64,000 nucleotides of DNA from Turnera subulata (Eukaryota > Streptophyta > Magnoliopsida > Malpighiales > Passifloraceae). Of the stretch, positions 45,737-57,832 are shown piece after piece (within the stretch, counting starts at the first letter, position 1; the number at the start of each line of letters is the position of its first letter). Location: contig JAKUCV010001453.1 of NCBI GenBank assembly GCA_028386065.3, forward strand, positions 164,711 through 228,710, read 5' to 3'. Under the pieces are notes generated by a model. That model saw only the letters and a list, made by a program, of their open reading frames with translations, ran no database searches and was not told where the DNA came from. The translations under genes and the position numbers were made by a program.

Positions 45737-47026
45737 TCATTCTCCCCCCTCTTCAAAAGGATTCGCCTTCGAATCTAAACCTGCATTGTCAAAGGGAGAA
45801 AGATTAGCAACATTAAAAGTAGCACTCACTGCATACTCACCAGACAAATCTATCTTGTAGGCATTAGTGATGCGCTCCAATACTTGAAAAGGACCATCCC
45901 CCTTCGCATCCAACTTAGACTTACTTTGCTGAGGAAATCTCTTCTTCCTAAAGTGTACCCAAACCCAATAGCTTGCGCCCTTTGTTTGCTCCTTGCGCCA
46001 CTTTAGCATTCTTCTCCTCTATGTGCTTGCGAGCCTTCTCATGTATGGATTGAACCAACTTTGCTTTTTGCTGCACATCTACATTAGCAATCTCATTCAA
46101 AGGTAAAGGCAACAAATCCAAGGGGGTTAGTGGATTAAAACCATACACAATCTCAAATGGAGAATAACCTGTAGAAGAATGAGTGCTCCTATTATAAGCA
46201 AACTCAATCAATGGCAAACAATCTTCCCAAGTTCTCAAATTTTTACCCATAGCAGCACGTAATAAAGATCCTAAAGTTCTATTTACCACTTAGTTTGGCC
46301 ATCAGTTTGAGGATGATAAGCAGTAGAACACAACAATTTGGTCCCCAATTTATTTCACAACACACGCCAAAAGTGACTCAAGAATTTAGTATCTCGATTA
46401 GAAACAATTGTCTTAGGAATACCATGCAAACGAACTACTTCCCTAAAGGAAAATTTAGCAACATGAGAAGCATCATTAGTTTTATGACAAGTAATAAAAT
46501 GAGCCATCTTGCTAAAACTGTCAACAACAACAAAGATGCTATCCCTACCTTTCCTAGTCTTAGACAATCCAATCACAAAATCCATAAAAATATCAGTCCA
46601 AGGATTAGTAGGAACAGGTAAAGCAGTGTACAATCTATGAGATTGCACTCTAGATTTTGCATGGCGACATGCCACACATGCATTGCAAACTTGCTCAACA
46701 TTCTTCTTCATATTATGCCAATAAAAATATTCCTGCAGAATGTCAAGAGTTTTAGCAATACCAAAGTGACCCATCAAGTCACCATCATGTGATTCCCTAA
46801 CTAAAAGCTCACGCATTGAACAAGATGGGATGCAGAGTTTTCCCTCAGGAAATAAATAATCATTATCTCTATAAAACTTTTGAAAACTAGATTGTTCACA
46901 TGCATCATACACATTAGCAAAGTCAGGATCAGATTTATACAATTCTTTGATATGCTCAAATCTAATCAACTTAGAACTAAGAGAAGAGATTAAAGTATAC
47001 CTCCTTGATAATGCATCAACAACCAC
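45737..47026 (-). pseudogene. Gypsy integrase (frames broken)
   Basis: HHCC zinc region [10 protein letters not shown] ... [12 protein letters not shown], core pieces [10 protein letters not shown] and IVSNRDTKF (usual SDRD, here SNRD), then a frame change to [20 protein letters not shown] and a further change to KGDGPFQVLERITNAYKIDL, ending NVANLSPFDNAG...FEEGGE. The stop lies in the purine tract beside the LTR. At least two frame breaks and the altered core Asp neighbourhood make it inactive. Confidence 0.88.
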
Positions 47027-47742
47027 ATTATCCTTACCTTACTTGTACTTAACGACACAGGAAAGGTCTCACTGAATTCCAACCATTTTGCATGCCTTTT
47101 CCCCAGCTTACCTTGGCCCTTTAAGTATTTCAAACTCTCATGATAAGTATGGATCACAAACTCATTTGGCCAAAGGTAATGCTGCCATGTTTGTAGTGCC
47201 CTCACTAATGCATAAAGCTTCTTGTCATAAGTGGAATAATTGAGTTGAGAACCCTTCAACTTCTCACTGAAATAGGCGATTGGCCTCTTTTTTTGCAAAA
47301 GAACAGCACCAACTTCTATGCCAGAAGCATCACACCCAATCTTAAAAGTAGAATTAAAGTTAGGCGATTTAAGAATAGGAGCAGAGTACAACTTCTCATT
47401 CAATGTCGCGAATGCTTTTTGTTGTGCCTCACCCCATTTAAATCCAACTTCCTTCCTAACAATGTCATTTAAAGGAGCGGCAATAGTACTAAAATATTTC
47501 ACAAACCTCCTATAAAAACTAGTAAATCCGTAAAAAGATCTCACCTCAGAGATAGTAGTAAGAGTCGACCGCTCTCTAATAGCCCTTACCTTTTCTTGAT
47601 CAACTTCTATCCCTTGTGCACTAACCATATATCCAAGAAAAATAACACTGTCCATGCAAAAAGTACACTTTTTAAGCTTGGCAAATAATTTTTCTGCCCT
47701 AAGCGCATCCAACACAAGCTTAAGATGTTCTATTCTCATCAA
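46990..47742 (-). pseudogene. Gypsy RT C-terminus and RNase H
   Basis: [20 protein letters not shown] (RT thumb region), [19 protein letters not shown], then RNase H with [14 protein letters not shown] and [17 protein letters not shown]. About 250 codons are open, then the frame shifts into integrase. Confidence 0.9.
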
Positions 47743-48325
47743 TACTTTTGCTATAGATCAGGATATCATCAAAATACACAACAACAAATTTTCCAATGAA
47801 ATACTGCAAGACATGATTCATCAATCTCATAAAAGTACTAGGTGCATTAGTCAATCCAAAAGGCATAACCAACCACTCATGCAATCCATTTTTTGTCTTA
47901 AATGCAGTTTTCCATTCTTCTTCATTTTCATGTAAAATTGATGATAACCACTCAAGAGATCTTGGTAAATATGTATACACCATGTAACTCATCAAGCATG
48001 TCATCTAACCTAGGAATAGAATGGCGATACTTCATCGCTAATTTGTTGACGAAGCGACAGTCAACACACATGCCCATGTCCCTTCCTTCTTTGGTACCAG
48101 AATCACTGGTACAACACATGGTGAGAGGCTCTCATGAATCAGCCCCTTAGAAAGCAAGTCTTCTGCTTGCTTTTGGATCTCTTTTGTCTCTTCCGGATTG
48201 GCCTTATTTGCTGGCCGGTTTGGAATTTGAGCACCAGAAATAAATTCATTTTGATGCTCAATGCCACTAAGTGACGGCAACTCCCTATGTAACTCCTCCG
48301 GAAAAACATAAACATAATCCTGCAA
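47720..48325 (-). pseudogene. Gypsy reverse transcriptase core (broken)
   Basis: The first frame (48325-48038) has ELPSLSGIEHQNEFISGAQI and DLLSKGLIHESLSPC; the second (48004-47720) has [19 protein letters not shown] and the catalytic [13 protein letters not shown] near 47760. The motif A region between them is frameshifted and carries stops. Confidence 0.88.
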
Positions 48326-48502
48326 AAGAGAAACAACACAACTAGGAAAATTTTAATCAAAGCCAGCTTCACTAAATTAAGTACCCTTGTATAAGAGTAC
48401 CAACACTCCTCTCTTTTCTTCACAAGCTACCCTCAAATCTCTCACAGTTGCATAGAAATTTTGTTTCTTCCTTCCTTCTTTTTTTCTCTCTTTAGTGTCG
48501 AC

Positions 48503-49087
48503 TTACACCAATTGTTTTTCACTCTCTTTTTCTTTTCTTTCCTCACCTTTTGCATGACTCCCAGTCATCCTCTCTTTTTCCCATATAGTAGCCAATTCGG
48601 CATCTTTCTTCTTTTGCCATGCATCTACACTCCTCTTCATATGCATTTGATCATGATACACCTCTTGTGGAGTCAATGGAGCAAGTAACACCTTCCTATC
48701 TCCCATGGTGAATGAGTACCTATTTCTGAATCCATCATGCACAACCCGTCTATCGTATTGCCAAGGTCTCCCTAGCAAGATATGACTTGCCTGTATAGGT
48801 ACAACATCACATAAACTCGAATCAGAATATTTTCCAATAGAGAAAGAAAGAAGAACCTGCTTATTCACTCTAACTTCTCCCATGTCATTCAACCACTATA
48901 GCTTGTAGGGTTTTGGATGCCTTTGCCACTCTAACCCCATACGATCCACCAACATAGAGCTCACTACATTGGTGCAGCTTCCTCCATCAATGATCAAGCT
49001 AAAAACTTTGTCATTAACCAAGCACCTTATATGGAAAATATTCTCTCTTTGTTCAATCTCGTCTTCCTTGACATGAGCATTTAGAAC
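48503..49087 (-). pseudogene. Gypsy aspartic protease region
   Basis: Minus frames give SLIIDGGSCTNVVSS (the D-G-G-S replaces the usual D[ST]G active-site triad), then after a stop NDMGEVRVNKQVLLSFSIGK, CDVVPIQASHILLGRPWQYD and a charged tail rich in K and E before RT. Confidence 0.82.
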
Positions 49088-49420
49088 TTACCGTGTAACA
49101 AATAATTCCCCTCCTCTAGGAACATATTTTGTGCCCACATCTTCAAATGGTGGCATATCAGCAAGAGCATCATCATCACTCTCTCTCTTAGAATATATCT
49201 CTCCATGCTCAGTAGTAAGCATCACCTTCTTATTTGGACATTGATTTGCAAGGTGCCCATTCCCCATGCATATAAAGCACTTGATGTCCCTATACTTTTC
49301 GTTGACTTTAGATGGTACAGTAGGTGTCTTAGGGTCAACAACTTTCTGCTCCTCCTTTCCCTTCCATGGAATCGTCATAAGGGTGTCCAAAATTGGTTTG
49401 CTTGAGCTTCCAACCTCCCT
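49088..49420 (-). pseudogene. Gypsy gag nucleocapsid (CCHC) piece
   Basis: CFICMGNGHLANQC fits the C-X2-C-X4-H-X4-C zinc knuckle of gag, followed by KKVMLTTEHGEIYS. Confidence 0.88.
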
Positions 49421-49860
49421 CTAGGAATACCTGGCACTAGTACTCCAGCTTGTATAACTGGATGTCCTTTCCATTTTTGCAACCTTAAGTTGCTTTTCAA
49501 TCTTGGAAGCTAGAGCTACCATCTCAACAATCTCTGCATAATGCAGCAATTCAAGAACATTAGCAATATCTCCATTTAAACCATAGAAAAGTCTCGACAT
49601 TGTGGTAGTCTCATCTTCATCAACTTCAGCTTGATTCATTACCATCTCAAGTGCCTTCCAGTACTCATCTACACTCATGATGTCCTGCTTGGTTGCTTGG
49701 AGTTTATAGAGCAGGTCCCTCTGATGAGTGGTAGGAACAAATCTCTTCTTCATTATTCTCTTCATTTCTGCCCTTGTCTCTATTTTTGGATCTTCATATC
49801 TTCTTCTATTAGTAACCAGCTTGTTCCACCAAGACTTAGCATATTTTTTGAAGCAAGCTT
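49421..49860 (-). pseudogene. Gypsy gag (second copy), 3' part after the element S break
   Basis: Retrotransposon gag features: KYAKSWWNKLVTNRRR, MKRIMKKRFVPTTHQRDLLY, MSVDEYWKALEMVMNQ and FYGLNGDIANVLEL. It continues from 59164 across element S (junction KVKL | ACFKKY, at the AGCTT target site). Confidence 0.85.
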
Positions 49861-51201
49861 TGTTAGAACTCATGTCTCCTTGTCTCATTTCAGGGTTTTG
49901 ATATTGACAAACCAACCATGACTCAATTGATGACAACTCTTGGAGCAAAAAGAAATCAATCAAAAGGCAAAGAACACAAGCATTGAAGTAACAAGCAAGA
50001 AGACTTAGGAACTCAAATTATACAAGGGTAAAACACTCAATTCCTCTAAGACATTGGCTCAAAACAAAATCAATTTTACTCATGCATTCAATAGCATCCT
50101 TCAATCATGAAACGCTTTTTGAGCAATCAACATCGATGTTCTGGTTTTAGACATCGATGTTCCTACCTTCAAACAGTTTTTCAAAAACAGGCAGTAGCTC
50201 AGAACATCGATGTTGGCATACCAAACATCAATGTTCTCATAACCGTTGCACTTGAAAAATGTTTTGCAATAGCGATTTTGCCGAACCAAATGAACATTGA
50301 TGTTTTTCAAGTAAACATCGATGTTCTTCAAGTACACATCGATGTTTCCATGATCATCAGCTTTAAAATGATTTTGCCGAACCAAATGAACATCGATGTT
50401 TTGTGAGTAAACATTGATGTTCTAGTGACCGTTGGACTCAATAATTCATATTTACTGGCAAAACATCGATGTTCCCTTGGTAAACATCGATGTTCTCATG
50501 ACCGTTGGTCCAATAATTCAAGTTTACTGGCCAAACATCGATGTTCTAAGTTTAAACATCGATGTTGTGCCTTTTTGAGCAGACACCTCTTTCAGCATTC
50601 CATGTTATCTTGTCTAAAGGTGCTTTATATTGATTCCACAATGGTCATACATGTTTTGAGACATATAAATAGAGGATTTACATCTCTGATTAAAAACAAT
50701 CAACTCTCTACATTTTATGCATTCATTCTCATACATACATTGCAATTTTATGAGCCAATTTCCTTGAGAATTGAGAGTTGCCTTTATAGAGGTTTACTTG
50801 TTACTCATATCCACTATTTGAGAGAGCTTTTGTTTGAGTGATTTTAAGTGTTGTCATACACCTTAAGGGAGGATTGTTCCCTTGTGATAGGAAGAGTGTC
50901 TTCTTTCCTTGAGAGAAAACTTGAAGTGAGGTATCTTAAGCAAGTAAGTAGAGTTTCATGTGACTCGAGCTCTAGGTTTGTATACGGTTTGTTAAGCACT
51001 CGGAAGCTTAGTCTAGATAGTGAAATATTCGAGAGAGTCTCTCGGAGGACTAGATTAGCCACAAAAGTTGTGTGTGTGAACCAACATAAATTTTGGTGTG
51101 TCCTTATTCTTTCAATTCCGCATTTATTTCCTGCAAGTTTTTGAATCTGTCTGAAAAACGCTATTCACCCCCCCCTCTAGCGTAGGGCACCTGTTCTAAC
51201 A
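49861..51201 (+). repeat. 5' LTR of element S
   Basis: 1341 bp. It contains a hierarchical array of AACATCGATGTT palindromes (50125-50580) arranged in pairs. Confidence 0.93.
50125..50580. repeat. Paired ATCGAT palindrome array in the 5' LTR
   Basis: About 13 copies of AACATCGATGTT or one-base variants (CATTGATG, CATCAATG), mostly in pairs about 23 bp apart. The pairs sit in a longer unit with GACCGTTGG and AATAATTCA.TTTACTGGC. The 3' LTR copy (58100-58485) has fewer units. Confidence 0.9.
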
Positions 51202-51256
51202 ATTTGTAGCGGAGCCTAACTCTCTGAAAGACTTAACCGTTTGAGAGAAACTTTCC
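51202..51256 (+). promoter_or_regulatory. Primer-binding region of element S
   Basis: The LTR is followed by ATTTGTAGCGGAGCCTAAC. The GTAGCGGAGC core is the same variant as in elements A, C and D and differs from the standard GTATCAGAGC. Confidence 0.6.
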
Positions 51257-53150
51257 ATGGCTTCTTCAAGTAATTATGCAGGACTCTTCGAAGGACAATC
51301 AACCACTCGTCCATCGCTCTTTGATGGCACCAACTACAGCTACTGGAAAGAGAGGATGAGAATCTTCCTCCAAGCCAACAACTATGCTCTTTGGCGAATC
51401 ATGGAGATCGGAGAGCAAATTCCGACGAAGAAAGTTGGTGAAACCACAGTGACAAAGACGAAGGAGGAGTATGATGCTGCAGACATTATGATGGTTGAAA
51501 ACAACGCCAAATCAATCAACATGCTATATTGTGCAGTCAACCCCGATGATTATCGAAAAATCTCTTGCTGCACAACCATAAAAGAAATGTGGGATAAGCT
51601 GGAGATCAACTATAAAGGAACCGATCAAGTTCGAGAGGCCAAAATCGACTCCCTCACTGCAGAATACGAACTCTTTTGCATGAAGGAGAATGAGAGGATT
51701 GAGGAGATGTTCGATCGATTCTCCAAAATAGTAAACAACCTTCATGCTCTCAAGAAGGTCTACTCCGACAAGGACTTGGTTAGAAAAGTCCTTAGATGCC
51801 TCACTCCCAAATGGCGCTCTAAAGCCGACGCAATCTATGAAAACATCGGGACGTCGAACACAACCATTGACAGTCTTAGAGGTAACCTTCTAACCTATGA
51901 AACTATTATTCTTAAATCCTCTTTGCAGGAACCAAAGAAGAAGGACATAGCTCTCAAAGCTTCCACCTCCAAGACGCAAGACCTTACTGAATTGGACTCT
52001 AGCGATGACGATCAAGAACTCGGACTTGTCACCCGTAAAATCCACAAATTCGTGAAGAAAGAATTTGAAAGGAAAGGAAGGAAGACGTCCGGTCCACCCA
52101 AGTGCTATGGATGTGGAGAGGTTGGGCACATCAAGCGTAAGTGCCCCAAGGCAAAGGAGGGAAAAGAAAAGAAGCCCTACAAGAAGCAAAAGGCATACAT
52201 TTCTTGGGGAGGCGATTCCGGCATTGAATCATCCGATAGCGATGAAGAAGAAACGACCAACCTATGTCTCATGGCACGAGAGGAAGAACCGGAAGAGGTA
52301 AGTACTTCTCACTCAAGCGAAGATTTTACTTTTGAAGAATTGCAAGATGCATTTAATGAGCTTTATGGTAAATACATTTCGGCATCTAGAACTAATAAGG
52401 GCTTAAAGAAACAACTTGCAACTCTAGAAAATGATATGGAGAAAGGGTCAAGTGAAAATGAAAAGCTTAAAGAAGAGAATAAGTTTTACGAAAAGAGGAG
52501 TGCTAATAAACCGGAAAGTCCAATTAAGGAATGCTCATCATGTAAGTAATTAAAGTAAGAAGTTGAAGAACTTGAAACAAAAACTAAGGAGTGCTCATCA
52601 TGTGAGACATTAAAAGAACAAGTTAATGAACTTGAAACAACCCTAAAGAAATTTAACATCCCTCAAAAGAACTTAAATTCTCTCTTAGGTAATTTGCAAT
52701 CAACTAAACATGGAGTAGGTTTCAAAAATGGACCTAAGAAGAAGAAAATTGAGACAAAATCTAGGAAACCTAAGGTTCATCCCAAAGAAAACAAAGCAAG
52801 TAAAATGCACAAATATAGGCAACATAGTAACTATTATCAACCCAGAAGGATGCACAACCCAAATGTTATTTGCCATTATTGCAATAGGATAGGACACATT
52901 GCTCCTGTTTGCTTTACTAGGCATAGGCATTGGGAACAAGATGAAGCTCATTACCATTATGTCTCTAACACTCAAGGACCCAAGAAGATTTGGGTACCAA
53001 AAACCCATTGATTTGTTTTGTAGATATGCTTGAAGGCATCAAGTGTACTTTGGTACCTTGATAGCGGATGCTCCAAGCACATGATCAAAGAAGCATCCAA
53101 GTTCTTGATTGATTCTTGTAGAAATGCAAGGATGAGTGGTAATGTTGAAA
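51257..53150 (+). pseudogene. Copia gag and start of protease (element S)
   Basis: The first 430 codons (51257-52549) are open: LFDGTNYSYWKERMRIFLQ (DUF4219/UBN2 type start), EMWDKLEINYKGTDQV, then zinc knuckle CYGCGEVGHIKRKC (about 52100) and an acidic, coiled-coil-like tail. Stops at 52547 and 52556 are followed in the same frame by a second knuckle CHYCNRIGHIAPVC (about 52870), GPKKIWVPK, two further stops and the protease active-site motif WYLDSGCSKHM (about 53055). Sequence similarity to Copia ends shortly after SKFL. The two knuckles and long gag fit the SIRE branch. Confidence 0.88.
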
Positions 53151-53495
53151 ATAATCATCCTTTGGTTGAAATCGTTCTATTCTTTCTAGTATACTTTTAA
53201 TAGTGCTCTTAATGCTTGCTTAATTAATTAATGCTTATTGATTATTGCATATATATCATTCTTGAGTAATAAATAGTCTTGAGCATCCTATCTTACCTCG
53301 GTTGAAAAAGAGCTTAGAAGTAAATTAAAATTTGGATAATAGGTTCATATCCAAGTGTTACAACCGAGAGAACAAGATAGTTTCCTTTTCGCATCAAGCA
53401 TAATAGATCAAGTCAAGAAATATCGACTTATCATTGAACATTCATAAAGAAAAAATACACATGCTTAAACATAAATATTTTTACTATTATTTGTT
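53151..53495 (-). other. 3' flank of the cassette in element S
   Basis: AT-rich sequence between the broken protease and the ORF B stop (read on the minus strand). No coding signal. The Copia/cassette border lies somewhere in 53100-53200; no target duplication was recognised. Confidence 0.4.
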
Positions 53496-54179
53496 TTAAC
53501 GGTTGGGTACAGCGATGACTCTGAAACCGTTAGGATCATTAGCAATATTGATCCTAATGCTATCATTCCAAGAAAACCACATTCCACTCGAATTGTTTTG
53601 GCCATGAAGTTCGAACCGGTTTGCTAGAGGAAAACGAAGCGGGATGATACCGTGATTATCTTCAGGCTGCCACAAGGTCTCTGTGAGCAGAACCATGTTG
53701 GGCTTGTACTAGTTCTTCAGATCTCTCAAGGTTCGTGTGAACTCGTTGGAGCGCCTAGTGATTCCTCTGCAGTTCCAAACCAGAAGGCGAGCTTTTGGCC
53801 AAGTGGGTGGTAAGCCAGTTGTCCGCGGAACGCTCTGAGCAGTCATTGAAATTTGGTAATAGCTGCCCTCATTCAGAGTGTGGCAAGAAGGCTCCAGCCT
53901 GAACTCCTGAAGTCTGTTAGAGATGAAGAACATGATGGAATTGGCCGAGCCGTAGAAGGAAGCTCGGAGGGTACTTTGGTGCTCCAGGAAGATTGTCTCC
54001 TCCATGGGTGTGACAAAGAACCGGGACGAGTAGAGCTCGTCAACAAAGACCAAACGAGGCATCCTCCCAAGCTCGTTTGGCAGTTCCTCTTGTTGCTCAT
54101 TTATCAGGCTATAGGCTAACCGATTCCTCCTTCCTAAGGAGGCTCCCTCAACAAAGAAGACAGATGATGGAGCATGCAT
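53496..54179 (-). pseudogene. Cassette ORF B, element S copy (one nonsense codon)
   Basis: 227 codons, start ATG present (MHAPSSVFFVEGASLGRR). The unknown N-terminal half is intact. WNCRGITRRSNEF is followed by a TAG (53711-53709, CAG in other copies) just after TLRDLKN; the frame then runs on through YKPNMVLLTET and GMWFSW to VPNR. It is otherwise the best kept ORF B here. TATAAAAG lies 90 bp upstream (54276-54269). Antisense to element S. Confidence 0.82.
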
Positions 54180-54854
54180 TTTTGTCTTAATGCGGTTTGT
54201 GTATCTCTCTTTCTCTGAATCGTATTTTTCTTAAAATACTTTTGATTATTTACTAACCATTACTTTGCCTTTTATATAAATACGATTACCTATTTTTCAA
54301 AGTTTAGACCCTACCTATTTTTTGATAAACGGTAAAGCAAACCTCTCTTTTCACAAAACTACAAATTGTTTACGCTCCTCAAGGCTCTTCTTTTTGAAAA
54401 TCTTTACCACTGTCTACATTATTACTCTTGTCACATTGCATGTTTTTGGGGCTACAAACACTTGTGTTTTCTAGCTTACTTCTCACATGCATTATTTTTT
54501 TTCACTCTAGCTATCTTGGCTCTTCAATAAAGGGATACGAATCCCAAAAGTCGCTTTTGCTCATGTGGGGTTTATGAACAAGTGGTTGCTGATTATTGTC
54601 ATTAATTCGCCGTGCATTATGACGTCATTTTTTGGCGTACACAAATAATAAACATCATTTCATCAAGGAATATTTGATTTCTATTGTTACAAGAAATTCC
54701 TGATTTCACCATTTATATTCTTTTTGGTTACTAATAACAGGCTTGTTTTTATTGGATCTTATATCATTCCTACCATTTTTGTTTAATAACAAGCTTGATT
54801 AAGAAAAAGAAACTACTTATTTATTTCTTCATAAAATATTACAATAGAAGCACT
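54180..54854 (-). other. Cassette spacer and ORF B promoter of element S
   Basis: Shorter than in A, C and D (675 bp) but collinear in parts: on the minus strand GCCAAGATAGCTAG, GTTTGTAGCCCCAAAAAC and GATTTTCAAAAAG have counterparts at 29200-29340 in element C. AATAAATAAG follows the ORF A stop. Confidence 0.5.
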
Positions 54855-55238
54855 CTATGAAGTCTTTTGCTTCTCCAATTCCTTTACATGTTTGCGAACA
54901 TTCTCCACCTGGGAGGAAAGTCCCATACAGGCCATCTCGATCTGCATCACAGCAAAGCTGATCTTCTTCAGGGCTAAGTTCAGATGCCCTAGTGTCTGTA
55001 ATGGTGTATTACTGTGAGCTATCCCTTTGCCCTTCGGATCATCAGTGTCTTTGGTGACTGGCTTCTTTTGACGCTTGCGAGATATGGCCGTGTCTTCCAA
55101 ATGACCAGGGACATTCCTCCGCTTGCGACGTTTCTTCGGCTTTTCCTCAACATCAGAATCACCAAAGAGAGGATCACCAATAGTATAGCTTAACTCCTCT
55201 GAGTCAGAGGTAGTTCTCGTTCTTATTGGTGAATCCAT
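54855..55238 (-). CDS. Cassette ORF A, element S copy (open, 127 aa); unknown protein
   Basis: Complete frame. MDSPIRTRTTSDSEE, an acidic stretch DSDVEEKPKKRRKRR with a strong basic cluster, SRKRQKK second cluster, PLQTLGHLNLALKKISFAVM opening a heptad-like C-terminal region with MQIEMACMGLSSQVENVRKH. A TATA-like TATAAATA (55280-55273) lies 35 bp before the ATG, which would give a very short leader. Diverged from the A, C and D copies mostly in the middle. No known domain recognised. Confidence 0.75.
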   Translation of the reverse strand: MDSPIRTRTTSDSEELSYTIGDPLFGDSDVEEKPKKRRKRRNVPGHLEDTAISRKRQKKPVTKDTDDPKGKGIAHSNTPLQTLGHLNLALKKISFAVMQIEMACMGLSSQVENVRKHVKELEKQKTS

Positions 55239-55440
55239 GATTTGAGATATGCCTTGCCAAGCATGAGGTTGGTATTTATAAGCAGAAAGTGATTACGGTA
55301 AGGACATATACGAGATTTCGTATTGAAGAAAGTGGAATACTCGAGAAAGTTGCTGACGTAAGCCGTGATGAGACTATCAAAATCCGTAAAGAAAGAGTCA
55401 TTCTTCGAAAATTCGAAATGAACTAAGAATCTCTGACTCT
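55239..55440 (-). promoter_or_regulatory. ORF A upstream region in element S with a TGACG motif
   Basis: Read on the minus strand, TTATAAATACCAACCTCATG lies just before ORF A and matches element D. Further out is TGACGTAAG (55354-55362 on plus), the core of as-1-type TGA-factor sites known from strong plant and viral promoters. It is not present at this place in A, C or D. Confidence 0.45.
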
Positions 55441-56259
55441 ACATTGATCTAATTTGAGTATTTTTATTGTCTTACCTTTACTGACATGAGCGTCGGAGTA
55501 TTTTCTAAGTTTTTTTGCAGGTACCCCTCATTTTGGCAAAAAGATAGGGGGAACAAAAATGCCGAGGCTGCACAACATCGATGTTGCTTAACAAAACATC
55601 GATGTTTGACCAATACAAACCTAGACCCGAGGCTGTCCAACATTGATGTTGAGTGGACTTCAGCTCGTACCATTCTAAACCAGTAGCTTCAAAACATCGA
55701 TGTCTAAAAGCCTAACATCGATGTTGTCTCATGTGCACAATCAAGTCATTAACCAGTATGCTTAAACATCGATGTTCAGTATCGAAACATCGATGTTCAG
55801 TAAGTATTCTTTTTCCAGTAGTTTTAAACATCGATGCTTCCAGGTAAGACATCGATTTTCTGTCATTACAGATTAAATTTTTTTCATCCAGTAGTTTTAA
55901 ACATCGATGCTCTCATACTTAAACATTGATGTTGTCTCGATTGGCGGCATTTCAAATTCTGTCCAGAGGCTCAACAACATCGATGTTGAACCTATGAACA
56001 TCGATGTTTAGCCCTTCTTTTCAAAAAAAAATATAGCCGTTGGAAGCCAAACATCGATGTCGTCAGACTGAACATCGATGTTTATCTGTTAACTTTCAAA
56101 AAAAAAATAGCTGTTGGAGCCTGATTTCAGCACTCTTACAGCTCTATTTTGGGCTCCCCGATATAAATGATGCTTCCTTCTCACATTTTACACACTTCCT
56201 ACTGTTCATTCATTTTATACTTACTCTCTAAATCATTCCCCTACTCATCTTTCTCAAGT
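55441..56259 (+). repeat. Second ATCGAT palindrome array, element S interior
   Basis: After a stretch with TTACTGACATGAGCGTCGG and TTTTTTTGCAGGTACCC (a possible 3' splice site), about 15 copies of AACATCGATGTT or close variants lie in pairs between 55575 and 56085. The spacers are unrelated to those of the LTR array. Confidence 0.85.
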
Positions 56260-57555
56260 ATGGCAAGTGGGAAGAAATCCTCCAAGGGCAAATCTTCTGC
56301 TAATGAGAGACCATTAAAGTAAAGAGGAGGCTCTTCAAGCTCAGCTCCTAAATTTACAGTGGAAGGCACCTCAATTTGGTTCTCTACCAGAGCCGAACTC
56401 CATAACTTCCTGTCTCTCTTCTCCAAGCGCTCAATTGCATCCCCACAGCATCTTCCGGTGGATTACCCGAAGGAGAAGAACTACACGCAGCTTGAAGCCA
56501 TTCTTCGAGCATCGGGATTGTGGGAATTCGTGACTAATAGGGGCTGGCAATACAGTGCTGAATTCGTCCGAGCTTTCTACTCCACTCTCCGACAAGATGG
56601 TGACACCTTGTCCTCTAGTGTCAATGGAGTGTCTATCACCATGACATTTGAGGAATTTGGGACGGTTGCTGGCTTGCCCTTTCAGGGAGATGATATTGCA
56701 TCATATGGAGGTGATCATTGGGCCATAACCCATGAACCACCCTTTCTGAATGAACTTGGCTTCACGACCCTTGTTCGACACAAATCCGGGAGGCCAACCA
56801 TTCATTCCATCAACCCGGAGTACCGAGTCATGTTCTACCTTCTCACCCAGGTCATCAAGCCAAGAGACGGAAATCACACCATCTTATTCGTTGAAGATAT
56901 GAAAGTACTACATGCCATCATCCACCATGCACCAATCAGTTGGGCACGATTTGTGCTCATGCACATGTCGGAATATGCTTCCGCATACACCGACCATCCA
57001 TTGCCTTATCCATTCTTGGTTTTGGATATTTTATTGCATGCAGGTGTTGATGCTCGGAAAGGCGCAAAGGTTCCTCACACCAAAATATAGGCGAGAAGTG
57101 ACGCTACTTTCCGCACCGAAAAATCTGTGGAAGAACAACGGACCGACCAAACTTCAGAGCAAGCTCCAGGGACTGCCCAAGCAGAAAGTTTCCGTGCAGC
57201 CCCTTCTCGACGCCGAACCTCCGGAGTCACTCTTGAGTCCATTGCTGACTCCATCCACGGTCTTCAATTAAGCATGATAAGCATGAGCCGAGTAATAGAG
57301 AGGACTGACACGAAAGTGCAAGGACAAGGCCACTCTCTTCGGTCTTACTTTGCCCGTGTGAATTACAATCCTCCACCATATCACACCACACTTCATGGCT
57401 ACAATTTTGAAGATGAAGGTGATGATGATGATGAGGACTTCACTCCAATGGATGTTGAGGATGATCAAGAAGGAGGTGATGGTGAAGAAGGAGCTAATGA
57501 AGAAGAAGAGGATGATGATGATAATGACGATGGGAACGAAAGCCCAACTTTCTAA
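56260..57555 (+). pseudogene. Envelope-position ORF of element S (plant transposon protein type)
   Basis: One frame of 431 codons with two nonsense codons (TAA 56320-56322; TAG 57088-57090). Basic start MASGKKSSKGKSS. A globular middle has LEAILRASGLWEFVTNRGWQ, EFVRAFYSTLR and VSITMTFEEFGTVAGLPFQG, like the putative plant transposon protein domain. The C-terminal part has SIADSIHGLQLSMISMSRVI (coiled-coil-like) and ends in a very acidic tail. It sits between pol position and the purine tract where SIRE elements carry an env-like gene. I see no signal peptide or membrane segment. Confidence 0.72.
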
Positions 57556-57832
57556 ACTCTTATCTCTTGTTATATTTATGTCTTTTTAAATTCAATAAAA
57601 TGTTTCCTAATGCTATTTCTTTTTGCTAATGCCAAAAGGGGGAAGATAAGAAGAAGTATATGCACAAAGAAATAATATGCACCAAGTTAGGGGGAATCAT
57701 AGTTTGAAAAACATAGGGGAAATTAACCTCACTTATGAATTCATAAAACTTGGCACATACTAATTCCTCACTTTGAACTTATAAATTTGGCATATACTTT
57801 TATCTGTTTGTGATTATCAAAAAGGGGAAAAT
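57556..57832 (+). other. 3' untranslated part and polypurine tract of element S
   Basis: AATAAAATG after the stop, purine-rich AAAAGGGGGAAGATAAG near 57636 and the final AAAAAGGGGAAAAT adjoining the LTR. Confidence 0.75.

Noticed and set aside
50125..50580. CRISPR-like look of the ATCGAT array
   Set aside because: The units are 12-bp palindromes with irregular, partly repeated spacers in a plant LTR retrotransposon; no cas genes and wrong organism.
53496..55440. Cassette as an endogenous viral segment (TATA box plus TGACG motif recalled viral promoters)
   Set aside because: No coat, movement, replication or RT domain is recognisable in ORF A or ORF B, and the LINE-endonuclease-like part argues for a transposon or captured-gene origin. 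Not excluded, but unsupported.
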